DNA of 64,000 bases from Caprella mutica (taxonomy: Eukaryota; Arthropoda; Malacostraca; Amphipoda; Caprellidae): contig CANNZV010000341.1 of the NCBI GenBank assembly GCA_947561585.1, forward strand, positions 62,001 to 126,000, in the 5' to 3' direction. The notes under the pieces are model-generated. The model did not search any database, was not told where the DNA came from, and was given only the letters and a program-made list of their open reading frames with translations. Of the stretch, positions 12,481 through 24,712 are shown piece by piece. Positions within the stretch are counted from its first letter, which is position 1, and the number at the start of each line of letters is the position of its first letter. A program made the position numbers and the translations under genes.

Positions 12481-13047
12481 CACTTGGTGAGTTGCGGGTA
12501 CTACTTTTAAAAGAGTTAAATTAAATGTGTTTGGTGACACACCACGTAATAGTTGTTTTACACACGTGAAAATATGATTATATAGTCCAACCAACTGACT
12601 GAATAAATTGATTCAATGCATGATTTGATGCCCAGTATTTTTTTCTCTCTGCATGTAGCTTCCCTTTTAGGGAGGAACTATAAAATTTCCTACTAGTGAG
12701 GTCCAGCGGTTCCCTTTAGAGTTTTCTTAAGGGACCCCTGAATAGAAAACAATTTTAGCTGTGCAACCCTGAGATAAAATGGTAATTTAGCGCGTGTACT
12801 TGGGATATCTTATCAAACTAATTATTCCATTTAAATAGTTTGTAGGTGGAATATCAAAACTACAAATGTATTAATAATAAATTTATTTATAACACCTGGT
12901 ATTTAGTAATTACTACTAATAAATGATAAATAAAATAAAAACTAAATAAACAAATTGATACTACTCGAAAGCTATGAAATTAAATTTGGGAATGCTTTTA
13001 CTGGATTTAAAATTGCTTTTAATCATATAACTTTAATTAATTTGTAC

Positions 13048-14539
13048 ACACAGAAAACGGTTTTGTTGATACAACCAAAAAAAGTAGGTTTTTGGTTGTA
13101 TCAACAAAATAAGTTAGTTAGCTATGAGCCATTAAAATAATTTTGTTATAGGAAATATATTTTTAGTTAAGGTTTTTTGTTATAGTTAACACTAGACTTT
13201 TTAAAGTAACAGTAACTAGAGATTATTATTTATAGTAACATTACAATACTGTTACTTCAAAAAATGAATTTTGTTATGTCAACAAAAAGTATATTTAATA
13301 CAACACAAATAATTTTTTGTAGTAACAAAATCATTTTGTTATTTTAATTGAAATTAAAAAAAAAATATGCTGTTTTAATTACCATTTCTTATGTTATTGC
13401 ATATAATATATATGTAAACTTGGCTGTATATCAATTAACTTAATGTTACGTGTTGTTATATACAAATTAAATGGGAATAAATGAACATAGAAATTAAGTG
13501 GTGTATCCGGGACTCAAACTGACGATCTGCAATCTCCAGGCTGCGGCGCTAACCTCTCAGCCATACTGGAAATGGTAGAAGTAAGATTGGAATGAACTAT
13601 AACTAAAATGATAACACGCATGCCTTTTAAAGTTATAATTAAAAAATTATATTTAATTTTCTATTGATTTTGTATCTTTTCTTTCTTTTCATAAAAAGCA
13701 ATAGAAAATTTCAATTAAGTATCTTTATTATAGCTATCTATTAATTTTTATCAATTTCCACTCACCTACCTAGTTACTTACTAGTGTTTATCAATAGCTA
13801 CATAGATACCTACTAGTGTTTATCATTACCCACGTAGTTATGATACGTAAATAAGGCTTTAGAATGAACTTGTTGCAATTTGTATCAATATTTTTACCAT
13901 TAAGATTTGCACCGCGACTCAATGTATTACTTTTTCCTGCGTACTTTTTTCCGAGTAAAACAGACGAGGGACATCACGAGTGGGACAGACGTGGGAATAT
14001 CGATACAAAACAGCACTCAAGCAATACGTATAAATTTATTTATATTGATTCTGTCCGAACAATGAATACATATTGCGGTAATTTAAAATGAAAGAAAATT
14101 ATTATTACTGACAAGGTATTGTTAATATTAAAAAATATCTCAACAAAACTATAATACTATTGTAGCAAAATTATTATTTATAATTACAAAGGTATTTTGT
14201 TAAGCAATAATGTTACATTTTAACTAAATATTTCAAGTTAGTACTACAAAAACATTTTGTTATATATAAAAAACATTGAACAATATTGTATTGCTATCAT
14301 AGCAATATTTAAGTTAATATGAAGAAAACTTTTTTAGTAACCTTAACAATCTTCCATTACAAAAAGTGTACAGTTAACTTTAAGAAATTTTTTGTTGTAG
14401 TGAAGAAATCTTTGAACAATATTTTATTGCTGATTTAACTCAATTGATGGTTATAATAACAAATTTTTCCAATTATCATAACTAAATGTTATCGACAAAA
14501 TAAGTTTTTTTAATTTAACAAAACTGTTCTCTGTGTGCA
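13048..14539. mobile_element. composite element with CACACAGA termini, SINE-like copy and satellite remnants
   Basis: The left end is CACACAGAAAACGGTTTTGTT-like and the right end is its inverse (ending CTCTGTGTG, about 14539). The interior flanks repeat TTTTGTT/AACAAAA words. The core (about 13360-14010) contains the SINE-like copy 2, a short TACCTACTAGTGTTTATCA-type run (13760-13850) and one degenerate GGGACAGACGTGGGA unit. The same components occur in the same order, hugely expanded, at 53310-55150. Confidence 0.55.
13370..13590 (-). mobile_element. tRNA-headed SINE-like copy 2
   Basis: On the minus strand a tRNA-like head (box A TGGCTGAGAGG, box B GTTTGAGTCCC) is followed by the same body as copies 1 and 3, ending in the TTTAATTTGTATATAACAA segment and an AT-rich tail. 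Pol III transcription of the ancestor is inferred. Confidence 0.65.
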
Positions 14540-14983
14540 GCAATTGGTTGCAGTAGTTAGCGACTGGGACGTTTTTTTTTCTGATAGATGTCAAATCATT
14601 ATAATCGGGAGTCGTCAGAGAGAATACAGTAAGTAGGAGCATGACAAAAAATTGGTTACCCCAAAGTTATTATGGTATCATATCAGCAAAGCCCATTTAC
14701 ATAGTTTACAAAATATATGCATCATATACCGACAAAATTATAAAAATAGACATAGACACACCCTACCTCTATTACGTAATAAGTTAAACTAACCAAACAA
14801 TTTAGAATGGGATAAATTTATAACCACAAAAATATGAATAACACATATATGATTCGTTTAAATAATTAAACGCAAAACTTTTACTATATCAAAATTATCC
14901 AATTCCAGACTTAGTGTTGCTGCTTATATGTAGTGCGAGACCCCATGCTAGGGGTCCACGGGAACACTTATAGGGAACCGCTG

Positions 14984-16019
14984 TGCAGCTATAGTCTATA
15001 AAAGTTCAATACAATTAGAGATAGCCAGCAGTTTCTACTAAAGTCTTTAAAAGTTTATCTAAAATCATTAAACATGAAGTTAGCAGTAAGAAATTAGTAT
15101 AAATGCGAATTACCAACCAATGCTACACTCAGTGCGATCTAGGAATTAAGTCTGTAACCAGTGCTACTATCATGGCTCTCAGTCCATAACCAGAGCAAAT
15201 AGGGTTCTCAACCTGTAAGTCAGTTAAGAAGTAAGTTCTTGAAAGAGACTTAGTTGTGCCTAATCAATTAGGTAGGAACCTCAGTTCTCTCTCTAGCATT
15301 TCTTAAGCATTGAAAAACTTTGTAATTAGATTGATTATTAGGGTGGCTCATAACGAGGACGAAAACCAAAATTTTTGAAATCACATTGTCCTTAGTGCGG
15401 AAAAGTTGCGAAATGATGAGAAAATACTCTGTGCAAAATATTAGCTGAATCAATTAACATCTTGAGGTTCCGCATGACACCTGAAGTTTAATTGTATAAA
15501 TATATCTAATTTTGTTATAGTTTTGCAATTTTAGTGCACTGAGGGCTAAGTAATGAACTTTCCTAAGTTTTGATTGCATTTATAAGTCTATTAGGATATT
15601 AAATTCGAGATTTGAACTGAATTGATTAATATCTCGAGGTTCCACAAAATTGTAGAAAATAATTTTTCATTCATATTTCGCAAATTTTGAAAAAATATCA
15701 CTACTTTAAATATCAACAAGAAGATTTGTAAGAGGAGGTGAAGCATAATCATGATAATGAATAAGTAATAGATATCAAATAGGTACATATAAAATAATCT
15801 CATTTTCTCCTCCAACATTTTAAAAGCGAATACCCAAACATACTAAAGTAACTCCTAAGAAACTCCATGCAATATATATATTTGTAACCAATTTTGCAAT
15901 TTAGATAAGTACATATGACCTATACTTAAAGTAGCTTAACAGTATACGGACCTTGGTCAATGTTAATATACATAGTTAGTTGTATACATATACCTTGTGC
16001 TTCTACTTTAATATATATG
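14984..16019. other. unannotated AT-rich stretch
   Basis: Only a short duplicated phrase is seen (AATTAACATCTTGAGGTTCC near 15454 and a variant near 15622). No gene is recognisable. Confidence 0.3.
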
Positions 16020-16300
16020 CAAAACAAAATATGTCAGTGAAAACTGAAGGACTAAACCCACACACAAAGATCATCATTCTTAAATTTAATTCTTTGTCTG
16101 TAAGTAGCCTTGTGTCACATCTGCTCCCGCCGTTTTTGCTGGGGTAAAGGTGTCTTTCCGAATACTTTGAGAGTATTAATAATAATACCTTGGTTCTGCA
16201 TTATTATATAATATGAGTTATACTCATATTTATGAGTAATATGAGTTTACACTCAGAGAGAATTTTTAATATTTGTTTCTTACATGACCAAAATTTGAAA
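16020..16300 (+). repeat. direct repeat, right copy
   Basis: This is the partner of 11620-11910. It ends about 70 bp before the first recognisable exon of pseudogene C, so the duplication may be connected with loss of that gene's first six exons. Confidence 0.55.
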
Positions 16301-16663
16301 ATGGGATAGCGTATAATTTTCTTTTTTAAATATAGATATAGTTGGAAAAATATAAAAAAAGCTTTGCGATGCATTTGGTGCTACACCTTGCTGTGGGAAA
16401 GAATGAAAATGTGGATTCACTGCTGATGATTGTTTCTGCGACGAGTGTGAAGACAGTAGGGATATATATATAATTATTCTGGAGGATATTGTGCTTTATA
16501 TGGAATGTTCAGCTGTTATGAGAGTCAGTGTGTCGACTATTTCTATCAGTGCGATGGTAAAATAGACTGCGAAAATGGAAGAGATGAGCAAGATTGTAAG
16601 TTGAAAAAATTGAAATTACTGGATAGATTAATCAGAACTATTTCGAAATTCACTTTGTTTGTA

Positions 16664-19600
16664 GGGGAAGATGGTCATCAATGGGACATTGGGAACAAAG
16701 GGACATGCCCAATAACTTTTTTTATTTTAGGATAATTTTTAACAACTTCTTAGTGGTAAATTAGGCACACTTCAGTGCATTCACTCGCATTGCATTCAGC
16801 GGTTGGGGTGCAGTCAGCTCTGCTTTAAAGCGAAAACATGTTTTAGAGATGGGAAAACTGAATTTTTCATACTTTGTTTCAATTGTTATAAATTTGTAAA
16901 TTTAACATATTATTCTTAAGGCATTTTTCCATAATATTAAATAATATGTAGAATATGATCATATGAAAGAATTGCCTTTATACTTTTGTAGTTGAACCAC
17001 TATACTCATATGTTTTCAAAATGACGTTATGTGATCATTGGGACAGCAAATTTAGTGAACAATGGGACATGAACATATGGTCAACCAAACTGTCTAGTTA
17101 TTCCATATGAATCAATCAATATCTATTTTTGATACAATAACGTGAACTGTAGCTTCAGGGCTTCTTGTAGAAACAGAACTTCCAGCTGAAGCGGGAATTT
17201 CGACCATGTTAAGGGGCTTTAGCAATCTGAGGTCATCACAAAGTACAGCATATAAAACAAATTTCTCATAATAAACAAAAAAGACGCAGCATGATTGAAC
17301 CTGATACACCAGGCCTTCGAAATCACTTCATAAACTATAAAATATCAGTAGATGGCCTGTAAACTCTTGTTCTTGGTCTGGTATAGAACTCTTAATCTAA
17401 CTGATCCATTCGTCTGAAAAAGTGGACTAAGATATGCTCACTCGATGAACTTAAACCTGTACGGAAAACGTTGGAAATGAAAGTTTATGTTCTTGTAGAG
17501 CTTGATGAGACTTCTACAAAACGTATTCTGTTGGTGTAATTTACTAAACCAAAGGATGAAGAAGATGATTACGAAATATTGATGTAAGGCCCCACCTGGC
17601 ACGGTGGGGCGCATCCAAGGAGGCGCCAGGGGAAAGCGACATAGGAAAAGAAGGGGAAGACATGTTAGGAAACAGTTAGGGAGGAGAAGGGTAGACAGTA
17701 GGAGATGCAGGAGGGAAGGCATTAGGGAAATAGTAACTTGGAATGTACAGAGGCTATCCTTGAGGGAGAACAATAGGAGGAGATTGCGAAGGGTGACGGA
17801 GCATATAGAAGGGAAGGGATGGGAGATAGTCTTGATGACGGAGGTGAGTGCAGATGGGGAAGGGATTATCTGGTTAGGAGAGGAGGAGAGGAGAATGGTG
17901 GTGATCCATTCGAGGAAGGCAGCGGTGGTATTGAGAGGGGAAGCGATGGAGAAATGGGTAGAGGAGGGACAGCAAAGATGGCTTAGGGACAGGGTAGTTA
18001 CGAAAATGGTAGGGGGAATGAGGCTGGTATCCGCATACCAGCCAATATGGGGATCAAATGATGTAGAAATGGAAACGTATAGAAGGGATGTAGAGGAACA
18101 AGTAGCTATGCAGGGGAGGGATAGGTTGATAATAGGAGGGGACTTTGATGCTAATGTAGGCAGGGGTTTTACTAGACAGGGGGTATGTGGTAAGTATGGA
18201 GTAGGTAGAGTAAGTGAGGCAGGCAGGGATTTTATAGAATGGTGCGAGGTGAATGATTTGAGTTATGTGAATAGTTTTATGAAGCATGGTAGAAGGGGTA
18301 CATGGTTTCATATGAGGTATGGCAGGTGGTATAAATTGGATGGTTTTGTGGTTAGGAAGAATGAAAGGGTACGAATGGGGAAGCGAATGATGACTGAATG
18401 CAGTGAGGGGTTCTCGGACCACAAAGCTAAGATAATAGAGGTGAAGGTAAAGAGCAAAACGTTGAGGAGAATAGGGAGGACAGAGATCCGACCTCCAAGG
18501 ATAAAATGGGAGGTGTTGAAGGAAGTAGATAAGATGGAGGAGTATAAGGAGAAGACCAGAGTGAAGATGGAGGAGTGTGGTCCGAGAGAGGATGATAGTA
18601 GGACTGAATGGGATATTTTGACTGGTGTGATGGTAGAGGCAGCGAAAGAAGTGTGCAGTGAGATGGGGAAGGCTGTGGCCAACCCCTGGACAATAGGACA
18701 CGAGGAAGAGCTGAGAAGGATGAAGAGTAGGATCAGAGAGACTGTGGAAGCTAGGGTGGTGGCAGTTAAAAGGTTAGAAGCGAGGAGAAGGCTTAGGAGG
18801 AGAGTGAATGAGAGAGGTGCATTAGAGAGAGCGGAAGAGAATGTAAGGGTAGCGAGAGAGAGTGTGAAAGCAGCTAGGAGGACTGAGAAGCTTGAATTGA
18901 GACGGTTAGAGAGAGAATGGTGGAATGAAAAGATGAATGAGTGTGCGGAAGCGTCTAGTAGTGGTAAAATAGGAATAATGTATAAAGTGTTGCGTGAATT
19001 AGGTATGAGAGGTAGTAAGAAAGCACCTGCGAGTGGGAATGTGACTGTGAATGAATTTAAGGACCATTTTGAGAGTGTGACTGCAGAAAGGTTTGAGGTG
19101 GAACCTGGTATGATAGCAGCGGCAGTGGAAGGTGCGAATGACTTGAGGATGGATGCGGATGCGATAGAAGCGAATGAGTTTATGAATGAGACGCCTGAAC
19201 GTGAAGAGTTGAGAGTGCTAAGAAAGAAGTGAATGAATCAGCGCCTGGTGCGGATGGAGTGAGGATAGGGTATGTAAGGATGGCATGCGAGGAAGTGAAA
19301 AAGAGAGTGATTGAGATGGTGAAAGTGATGTTTGATAGTAGAGCTGATAGGTGGGATGAATCGTTGAAAGTGGGTGTGATGGTGCCATTGTTTAAGAAGG
19401 GTGATAGGAATGACAGGAATAATTATAGGGGGGTGTGTTTGCTTGCGATGGGGAGTAGAGTGCTAGCGAGAGTGATTGCGAAGCGTTTGAGTTGGTGGGC
19501 GGAGCGAATGGGTGTGTTGGATGAGAATCAGTCGGGTTTTAGGAAGGGTAGGAGTACAGCGGATGCGGTGCAAATGATGGTGAGAATGAATGAGGATGTT

Positions 19601-21757
19601 GTGGATTATGAGAAACGAATGAGTGTGCATGGAGGTGAAGTGAATGTGAATGAAAGACCTGTGGCGCGATTGTTTGACCTGCGAAAGGCATATCCTAGAG
19701 TAAGCAAGCCCGCGTTGTGGCAGCTACTCGAAAGATATGGTATTAATGGGAAGTGTATGGATACGATTGTGGATTTGCATGAGACGACTGTGTATAGAGT
19801 GAAAGGTAAGGAAGGGATGAGTGAGTCGTGGGTGCCTGAGAGAGGATTGCGTGAGGGCTGCGCCACATCACCGATCCTTTTCAATATTTTTCATCAGGCG
19901 GTGATGCGGCAGGCCGAGAATGAAAGTGGTGTGAATGCTGGTGGGGTATGGAAGTAGATGCCTGGTGGGTCGTTTGCGGGTGAAAGGAACTGGGGGCGAA
20001 TGAATAGCGAGGCGAAAGAGGTGCGAGTGAGGAGTGTGCTGTTTGCGGATGATACGACGATTGTGGGTGTGAAAGAGGAGATGAATGATGGTGTGAATGT
20101 TGTGAAAGAGGTAATGAGTAGATGGGAGGAGCGGAACAATGAGGATAAGGAGGAGGAGCTTGAGTTTGGTATGGAAGAGGCGAATGAGATTAGAATGTTA
20201 GGCAGTTGGTTAGGTGCGGAGGCGGATGTGAAGAATAGGATTAAGAGAGCGAATGGTGTATGGTGGAGAGTGAAAGGGCAACTGAAAGGGTCGCGAATGA
20301 CGAAGAGATGGCAAGCGAGAGTGATTGAGATGTGTGTGGAGAGTGCGATGTTGTTTGATTGTCAGGTACGAACGTGGTATAAAAGGGATGTGAATCGGCT
20401 GCAAAAGTGGATGGATAAATGCTATAGGTATGTGTGGAATGATAGGGGAGGCCAACCTTTGAGACGTATGGAAGAAATGCATGTGAATATGACTGATGTG
20501 AGAGCTAGGTTAGGTGTGAAATCGGTGGCATGGAAGATTGAGAAGAGAGTGCTTGAGAGAGTGGGTCATGTGATGCGAATGGGCAATGAAAGGCAGGTGA
20601 AATCGGTGGTGCTAGGATGGTATGAGAAATTAGAAAAAGTGAGAATGTTGCCTGGTAAGAAGAGAAAGACTGTGTTGTATTGGAAGATGTTATTGAGAGA
20701 GGCGGCGATTGATTGGACGGATGTGGAGAGATTGTGCGGCGATAGAGAGGTATGGAAGGATGCGGTGAATGAGAGAATGGACCATCTGGATGTATGGGAG
20801 AGACAGCGTGGGCATGAGTATGTATGGGGGGTGAATGAGTTAGCTTTAAGTAGGAATATAGGTAGGGGGTAATAGATTTAACATGTAGGTATGAGGGATG
20901 TGGGAAGGTATGTAAGTCGAAGGGGGGATTAACGGTACACCAGAAGCGGATGCATAGGGAAGCGGAGGGAAGGGTGACGTTTGTATGTAGGAAGTGCGGG
21001 GTAGTATTGCAGACGGAGGGAGCTAGGAAAAATCATGAGGTTAGTTGTACGGGGGGCGCTGGTAGGGGTTTAGGTAGGAGGGAATGTGGGGGTTGTGGGG
21101 TGGAGGTATCTAGGAGTAATTACGCTAGGCATGTTAGGGGATGTAGGGGTGTGGGTGAAGATGGGGGGATAGTAGTAGCAGGTGCCGCAGCTGGAACCAG
21201 GGGGAGGGTGGCGGTGTGCAGAGTCTGTGAGCGGACGCTGTCTTATGCCAACATGGCCAGGCACCAGGAGAGATGTCGGGTTTGGGACCCGGGAGGGGAG
21301 CCAGACCCCGTTGGGGTGTGTCGGCTAAATTGGAATTGGCGAAGATTCAAGAGCAATGAGTCTAATTTTTAAAATGTTCCAGACTTGGAAAGACTTGGAA
21401 AAGCTAGAGGTCAGTAAACTGATATTGTATGAACCAACTAAATGTGGGACAACATAAAGAGATCATTCGAACTTGAAATTCGACTATAACCTGAACAATA
21501 TAATAGTTAAATGAACTGTCCCATCGTTCACCAGGGCACGTCCCATTGTTCACCAGTGCTGGTATATAATGGGACAATTTTTTTTTTATTTAATTTTTTT
21601 CTAGTCAACAGAAAATGTGATTGCATTCTAGTTAGTTTCATTTTTTAAAGGAATATCTATATTTATACGTATGGGTTTATTTTGTTTGTATTTTGCTCAT
21701 AATAAATGAAATATCTATCTTCTTGTGTTTTTTGTCCCATTGATGACCACCTTCCCC
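16664..21757. mobile_element. TA-flanked DNA transposon shell carrying a nested LINE
   Basis: The terminal inverted repeats are GGGGAAGATGGTCATCAATG (16664) and the inverse of GGGGAAGGTGGTCATCAATG (ending 21757), each flanked by TA. The motif AATGGGACA or its inverse recurs inside both ends (about 16678, 17061, 21538, 21563, 21733), like subterminal transposase-binding repeats. The element's own interior outside the LINE has no transposase frame, so it was non-autonomous. It is inserted in intron 7 of pseudogene C. Confidence 0.7.
17586..21400 (+). mobile_element. LINE (non-LTR retrotransposon) with APE endonuclease, RT and C2H2 fingers
   Basis: The first frame (17604-19232, 542 codons, no clear ATG) has an apurinic-type endonuclease: TWNV, GGDFDANVG, LDGFVV and SDHK motifs. 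A frame change in the overlap at 19229 leads to the reverse transcriptase (19229-20872). That part shows KKGDRNDRNNYRG, SGFRKGRSTAD, RGLREGCATSP and FADDT, with one in-frame TAG at 19955. Beyond it, in another frame (about 20890-21372), come several C2H2-type fingers (CGKVC...H...H, CRKCG, CGGCG, CRVCE). The sense strand is strikingly G-rich and C-poor compared with the surroundings. The clade is uncertain; it looks RTE- or L2-like. The element is inactive as it stands, with one stop and two frame breaks. Its ends are approximate. Confidence 0.85.
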
Positions 21758-23432
21758 TATGTATGTATGTATGTATGTATGTACTTAATCATCATTATAT
21801 TTTCAATTACTAAAAAGGTGAAGTGCAAGGACAATTGGAAGATGTACAAACAACTATCGTCGGTCAAATTGAAAAATCCTATACCCTATCGTGCATGGTC
21901 TCGAAATTAGGACCAGACGAAGAGGTTTGAATAATTTCATTAAGTTGACTATTTATTAAGTGTGTTGCATACTAAAATAAAACTAATTCAAGTGAAAATA
22001 GAGAGGGTTCCTTACGAGTCATACAACCGCGAAAATACAAATCAGAAGCAAGACGGGTCTTCCAGGTATCTTTATATAAGTTATATGCAGGATAAACATG
22101 CTGGAAACTACAGCTGTGAAGTTAGAAGAAAGAATGGTGGAGTCAAGTGGAAATTTTTTGATGTTTGTAAGTAAAAATTTAAAAATTATATATGAGAATT
22201 TCGTCTAATCACTGAAAATATGCTGAAAACCTCTAAATGAGCAATTACGAATGCTCATTTTTGAGCAATTAGATTCTATTTATGGAGATCTAATTAACCT
22301 ACGTGCTTCCCTTCAATTGAATGTTTAATCTGAGTACAATTCAAATATAAAATATCGTTTTCAGATGTATGAAAAATTAAAGATCCAGCGCTGTATAAAG
22401 AAGACAATAGATGCATATCCCGCTATCAGATTTGTGATGGTGTTCCTAACTGTATGTTCGGGAGTGATGAGGAAAAGTGCGGTGACAAAACTGAAGGTTT
22501 GGCTATTATCACTTCAAATTTACTAAATTGATGTCGAGTTAGAGAAGTTTAGTTAACAATGATTAGTTAACATGTGAAGAAAAAATTGTGCTTATATCTA
22601 ACAATTCAAAAGTAGGAAATGTAAAAAACTGATGTATGAAAAGTAGATTTTCTTGAATAGACATTATAGAAAGCCATGGAAATGCCATATATTTATTTAA
22701 GAATAAGCCAGTGCAAAGTATCAGCAATGGTTTCACAGAGCATTATATTGTTGCATTTTTGTAGATGATTTTTGCATAATGCTTAATGTTTAAAAAGATA
22801 TAGCGCAGTAATTTGATACACTAGCAAAACTATGTTCATATGTTTCTAGAATTTGCGCCGACTTAGTGCCAGAAGCCCGAAGAATCCCTCGCTCCGTACT
22901 CTCTGGTTGGTGACAAATGTGTTCTTGCATCCACTTCGCAAATGGACTGGTTTGAAGCTCAGACATTCTGCAGAGAAAACCTCAGCAAGTTCATTACCTT
23001 CAGCTCTGTTGATAAGATCATTTTCTTCCTACGTGATGCTAAGAATTTTGGTAACATCATCATCGAAAGTTATCGTGATATAATTTTGTGTATTACATTT
23101 TGATATCATTCTTTTCTTCGTCCCTAGATAATTTCAATTCAAAGTTTCCAGCTTGGACAGGGATTTCAGTTGAAACTGAATTGATAAATCACAGTGGCAA
23201 GAAGGTAACTATTATCACAGTTACACTTCAGTCATATAATGTAGTACTAGTTTGTTCTTTTCAGATACTTAAATTATTGATTATTTTTCAGATTGGTAAC
23301 CTCTTCGATTCCGGGAGGTTTAAAACTTGTGCATATGTTGGATCTTCCGAGAACTCTTCGTTGTCAAAAGCTGATAGCTATGTTGAGAGAATGTACACTC
23401 TGTGTGAGAAACCACTTTGCCGATCACACTAA

Positions 23433-23884
23433 CTCCAAATACAACAAATAGGAAGAATTTTTAGCTTGTTGAAAGAATTTTTTGTTAAAATGATTTTGTT
23501 TTCCACTTCTATAAAAATATGTAATTGATTTTTTGAGTAATTTGGTTCATTCAAATTCTGAAGATCAAAATCTTTTCCTACTTTACTATATGTTTCTTGA
23601 TGTATCAGTTGAATTATAAAAAATAGATATCAAACAAATACGTATTACTCATTCACAATCAGAATCGATTTTCATTAAATCTTGAAATCAGAATGCTGTG
23701 CCTACACTAACTTTTCTTCTGTGGTAAAACATAATTAAAAAGGTAATAACGGAGAAGTACTATAATTCTACAGAAAAAAATATACTTATCTTAACATTAT
23801 GTGAATACTGTGGCCAAGAATTATTTAAAAAAAGTAATATAGGTAACTGAATATTTATTTAAATTGAAGTATGACACTAAAAAA
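23433..23884. other. unannotated AT-rich spacer
   Basis: This lies between pseudogene C and the TAR-containing frame. I see nothing in it. Confidence 0.3.
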
Positions 23885-24712
23885 TCACTCAGTTTAAATT
23901 GTCGATTTCTTTCTCTAATCCAATTCGTTCTTCTTCTACATCAGCTCCTCGTCCAAAGAATAGCTCCTGTTTTCCAGTTTTAAGCGATGATCACTCAGAT
24001 CTGTCAACTATTTGACCAAATCCTTGATGTTTAGATTAAATAAATCTAAAGAAACTTTGATGCCTCTGAAACTCTCCTATACTTTAACTCTCGCATCATT
24101 TAGTGACTCAGTCCCCATCTGAGTTTGGCAAATATCTTTCTCTGTTTTCACACTGTCACATTTGAACTACTTTAAATCATCTTCTAGAAGATCTATTTTT
24201 CGTATCATTTCTTCCTAACATCTCTTTTTCTCCTTCAGATTCTCCTAGATTTCTGATACCCTATGTTCAAGTTGATCTATCATCTCCATGTTGAAATCAG
24301 CCTTGAATGTAAAACTTTCGAGTTATGCCTCTAAGCAAACCTTTTAGTGCAGAGCATCGATCTTTATCTACTTTTCCTTCTAGAATTCTTTCTTCTGACT
24401 CTCAATCTCTCTACTGTTCTGGACCTTCTCACTAACTTTGTATTCCTTGTGAACTCTTTTGGTGCTCTCACTCTTCGAACTCCTCTTCATTATATCCTCT
24501 ATGGTTTGGTTCTCTCTTAGCATTTCCTACTGAACCACCTTGTATTCCTCTGCTACTCTCTCAGCGATTTATTTTCCACTCTGTTGGAGACATTAAAGCA
24601 GCTTGATTTCTTCCTGAAGTTTTTCCTGTTCGCCATCAAGATGTCCCATTGCTTATTTACTTTGCAGAATTTTAGCATCCATTTGAAAAACGTCTAGAAT
24701 TTCTGTTGACAT
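23885..24712 (-). CDS. cryptic 275-codon coiled-coil frame that is open only if TAA/TAG mean glutamine
   Basis: Read on the minus strand from ATG at 24712 to TGA at 23885, the frame runs 276 codons with no indel. It contains 16 in-frame TAA/TAG codons (6 TAA, 10 TAG) and no internal TGA. Reading TAR as Gln gives a continuous, charged, Lys/Glu/Gln-rich protein with heptad-like Leu/Ile spacing, expected to be a coiled coil. About 13 ordinary CAA/CAG codons are also present. The ATG is preceded by an A-rich leader. This matches the ciliate-type nuclear code (TGA as sole stop). The neighbouring genes end with TGA, TAG and TAA, so the host uses the standard code. Possibilities are foreign DNA, an assembly join, or an intronless pseudogene hit mostly at CAR codons. 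No family is recognised and a function cannot be given. Confidence 0.45.

Larger units (their letters stand above)
12701..14983. mobile_element. possible outer element bounded by ~40-bp inverted repeats
   Basis: CAGCGGTTCCCT at about 12704 has an inverted partner at about 14951-14983, both near GACCCCT. The pair encloses the inner element at 13048-14539. This may be a nested pair of elements or flanking duplicated DNA; target duplications were not found. Confidence 0.35.
16370..23432 (+). pseudogene. gene C: decayed third copy of the Ig/LDLa/lectin family (exons 7-13)
   Basis: The relics align with genes A and B: exon 7 about 16370-16594 (Cys-rich plus LDLa, stop after CCGKE, then a frame break), exon 8 21818-21924 (intact, 107 nt as in A), exon 9 21992-22166 (175 nt as in A and B, but the acceptor AG has become AA), exon 10 22365-22496 (TGA at 22370 replaces the first LDLa cysteine, and a second Cys is Tyr), exon 11 22850-23050 (TAG at 22864), exon 12 23128-23204 and exon 13 23292-23432 (both open). 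Exons 1-6 were not found. Intron 7 contains a 5.1-kb DNA element. Several independent lesions mean no full protein can be made; a short lectin-only transcript is not excluded. Confidence 0.85.

Noticed and set aside
18054..18701. Minus-strand frames opposite the LINE endonuclease
   Set aside because: They are shadows caused by the strong base-composition bias of the LINE sense strand.
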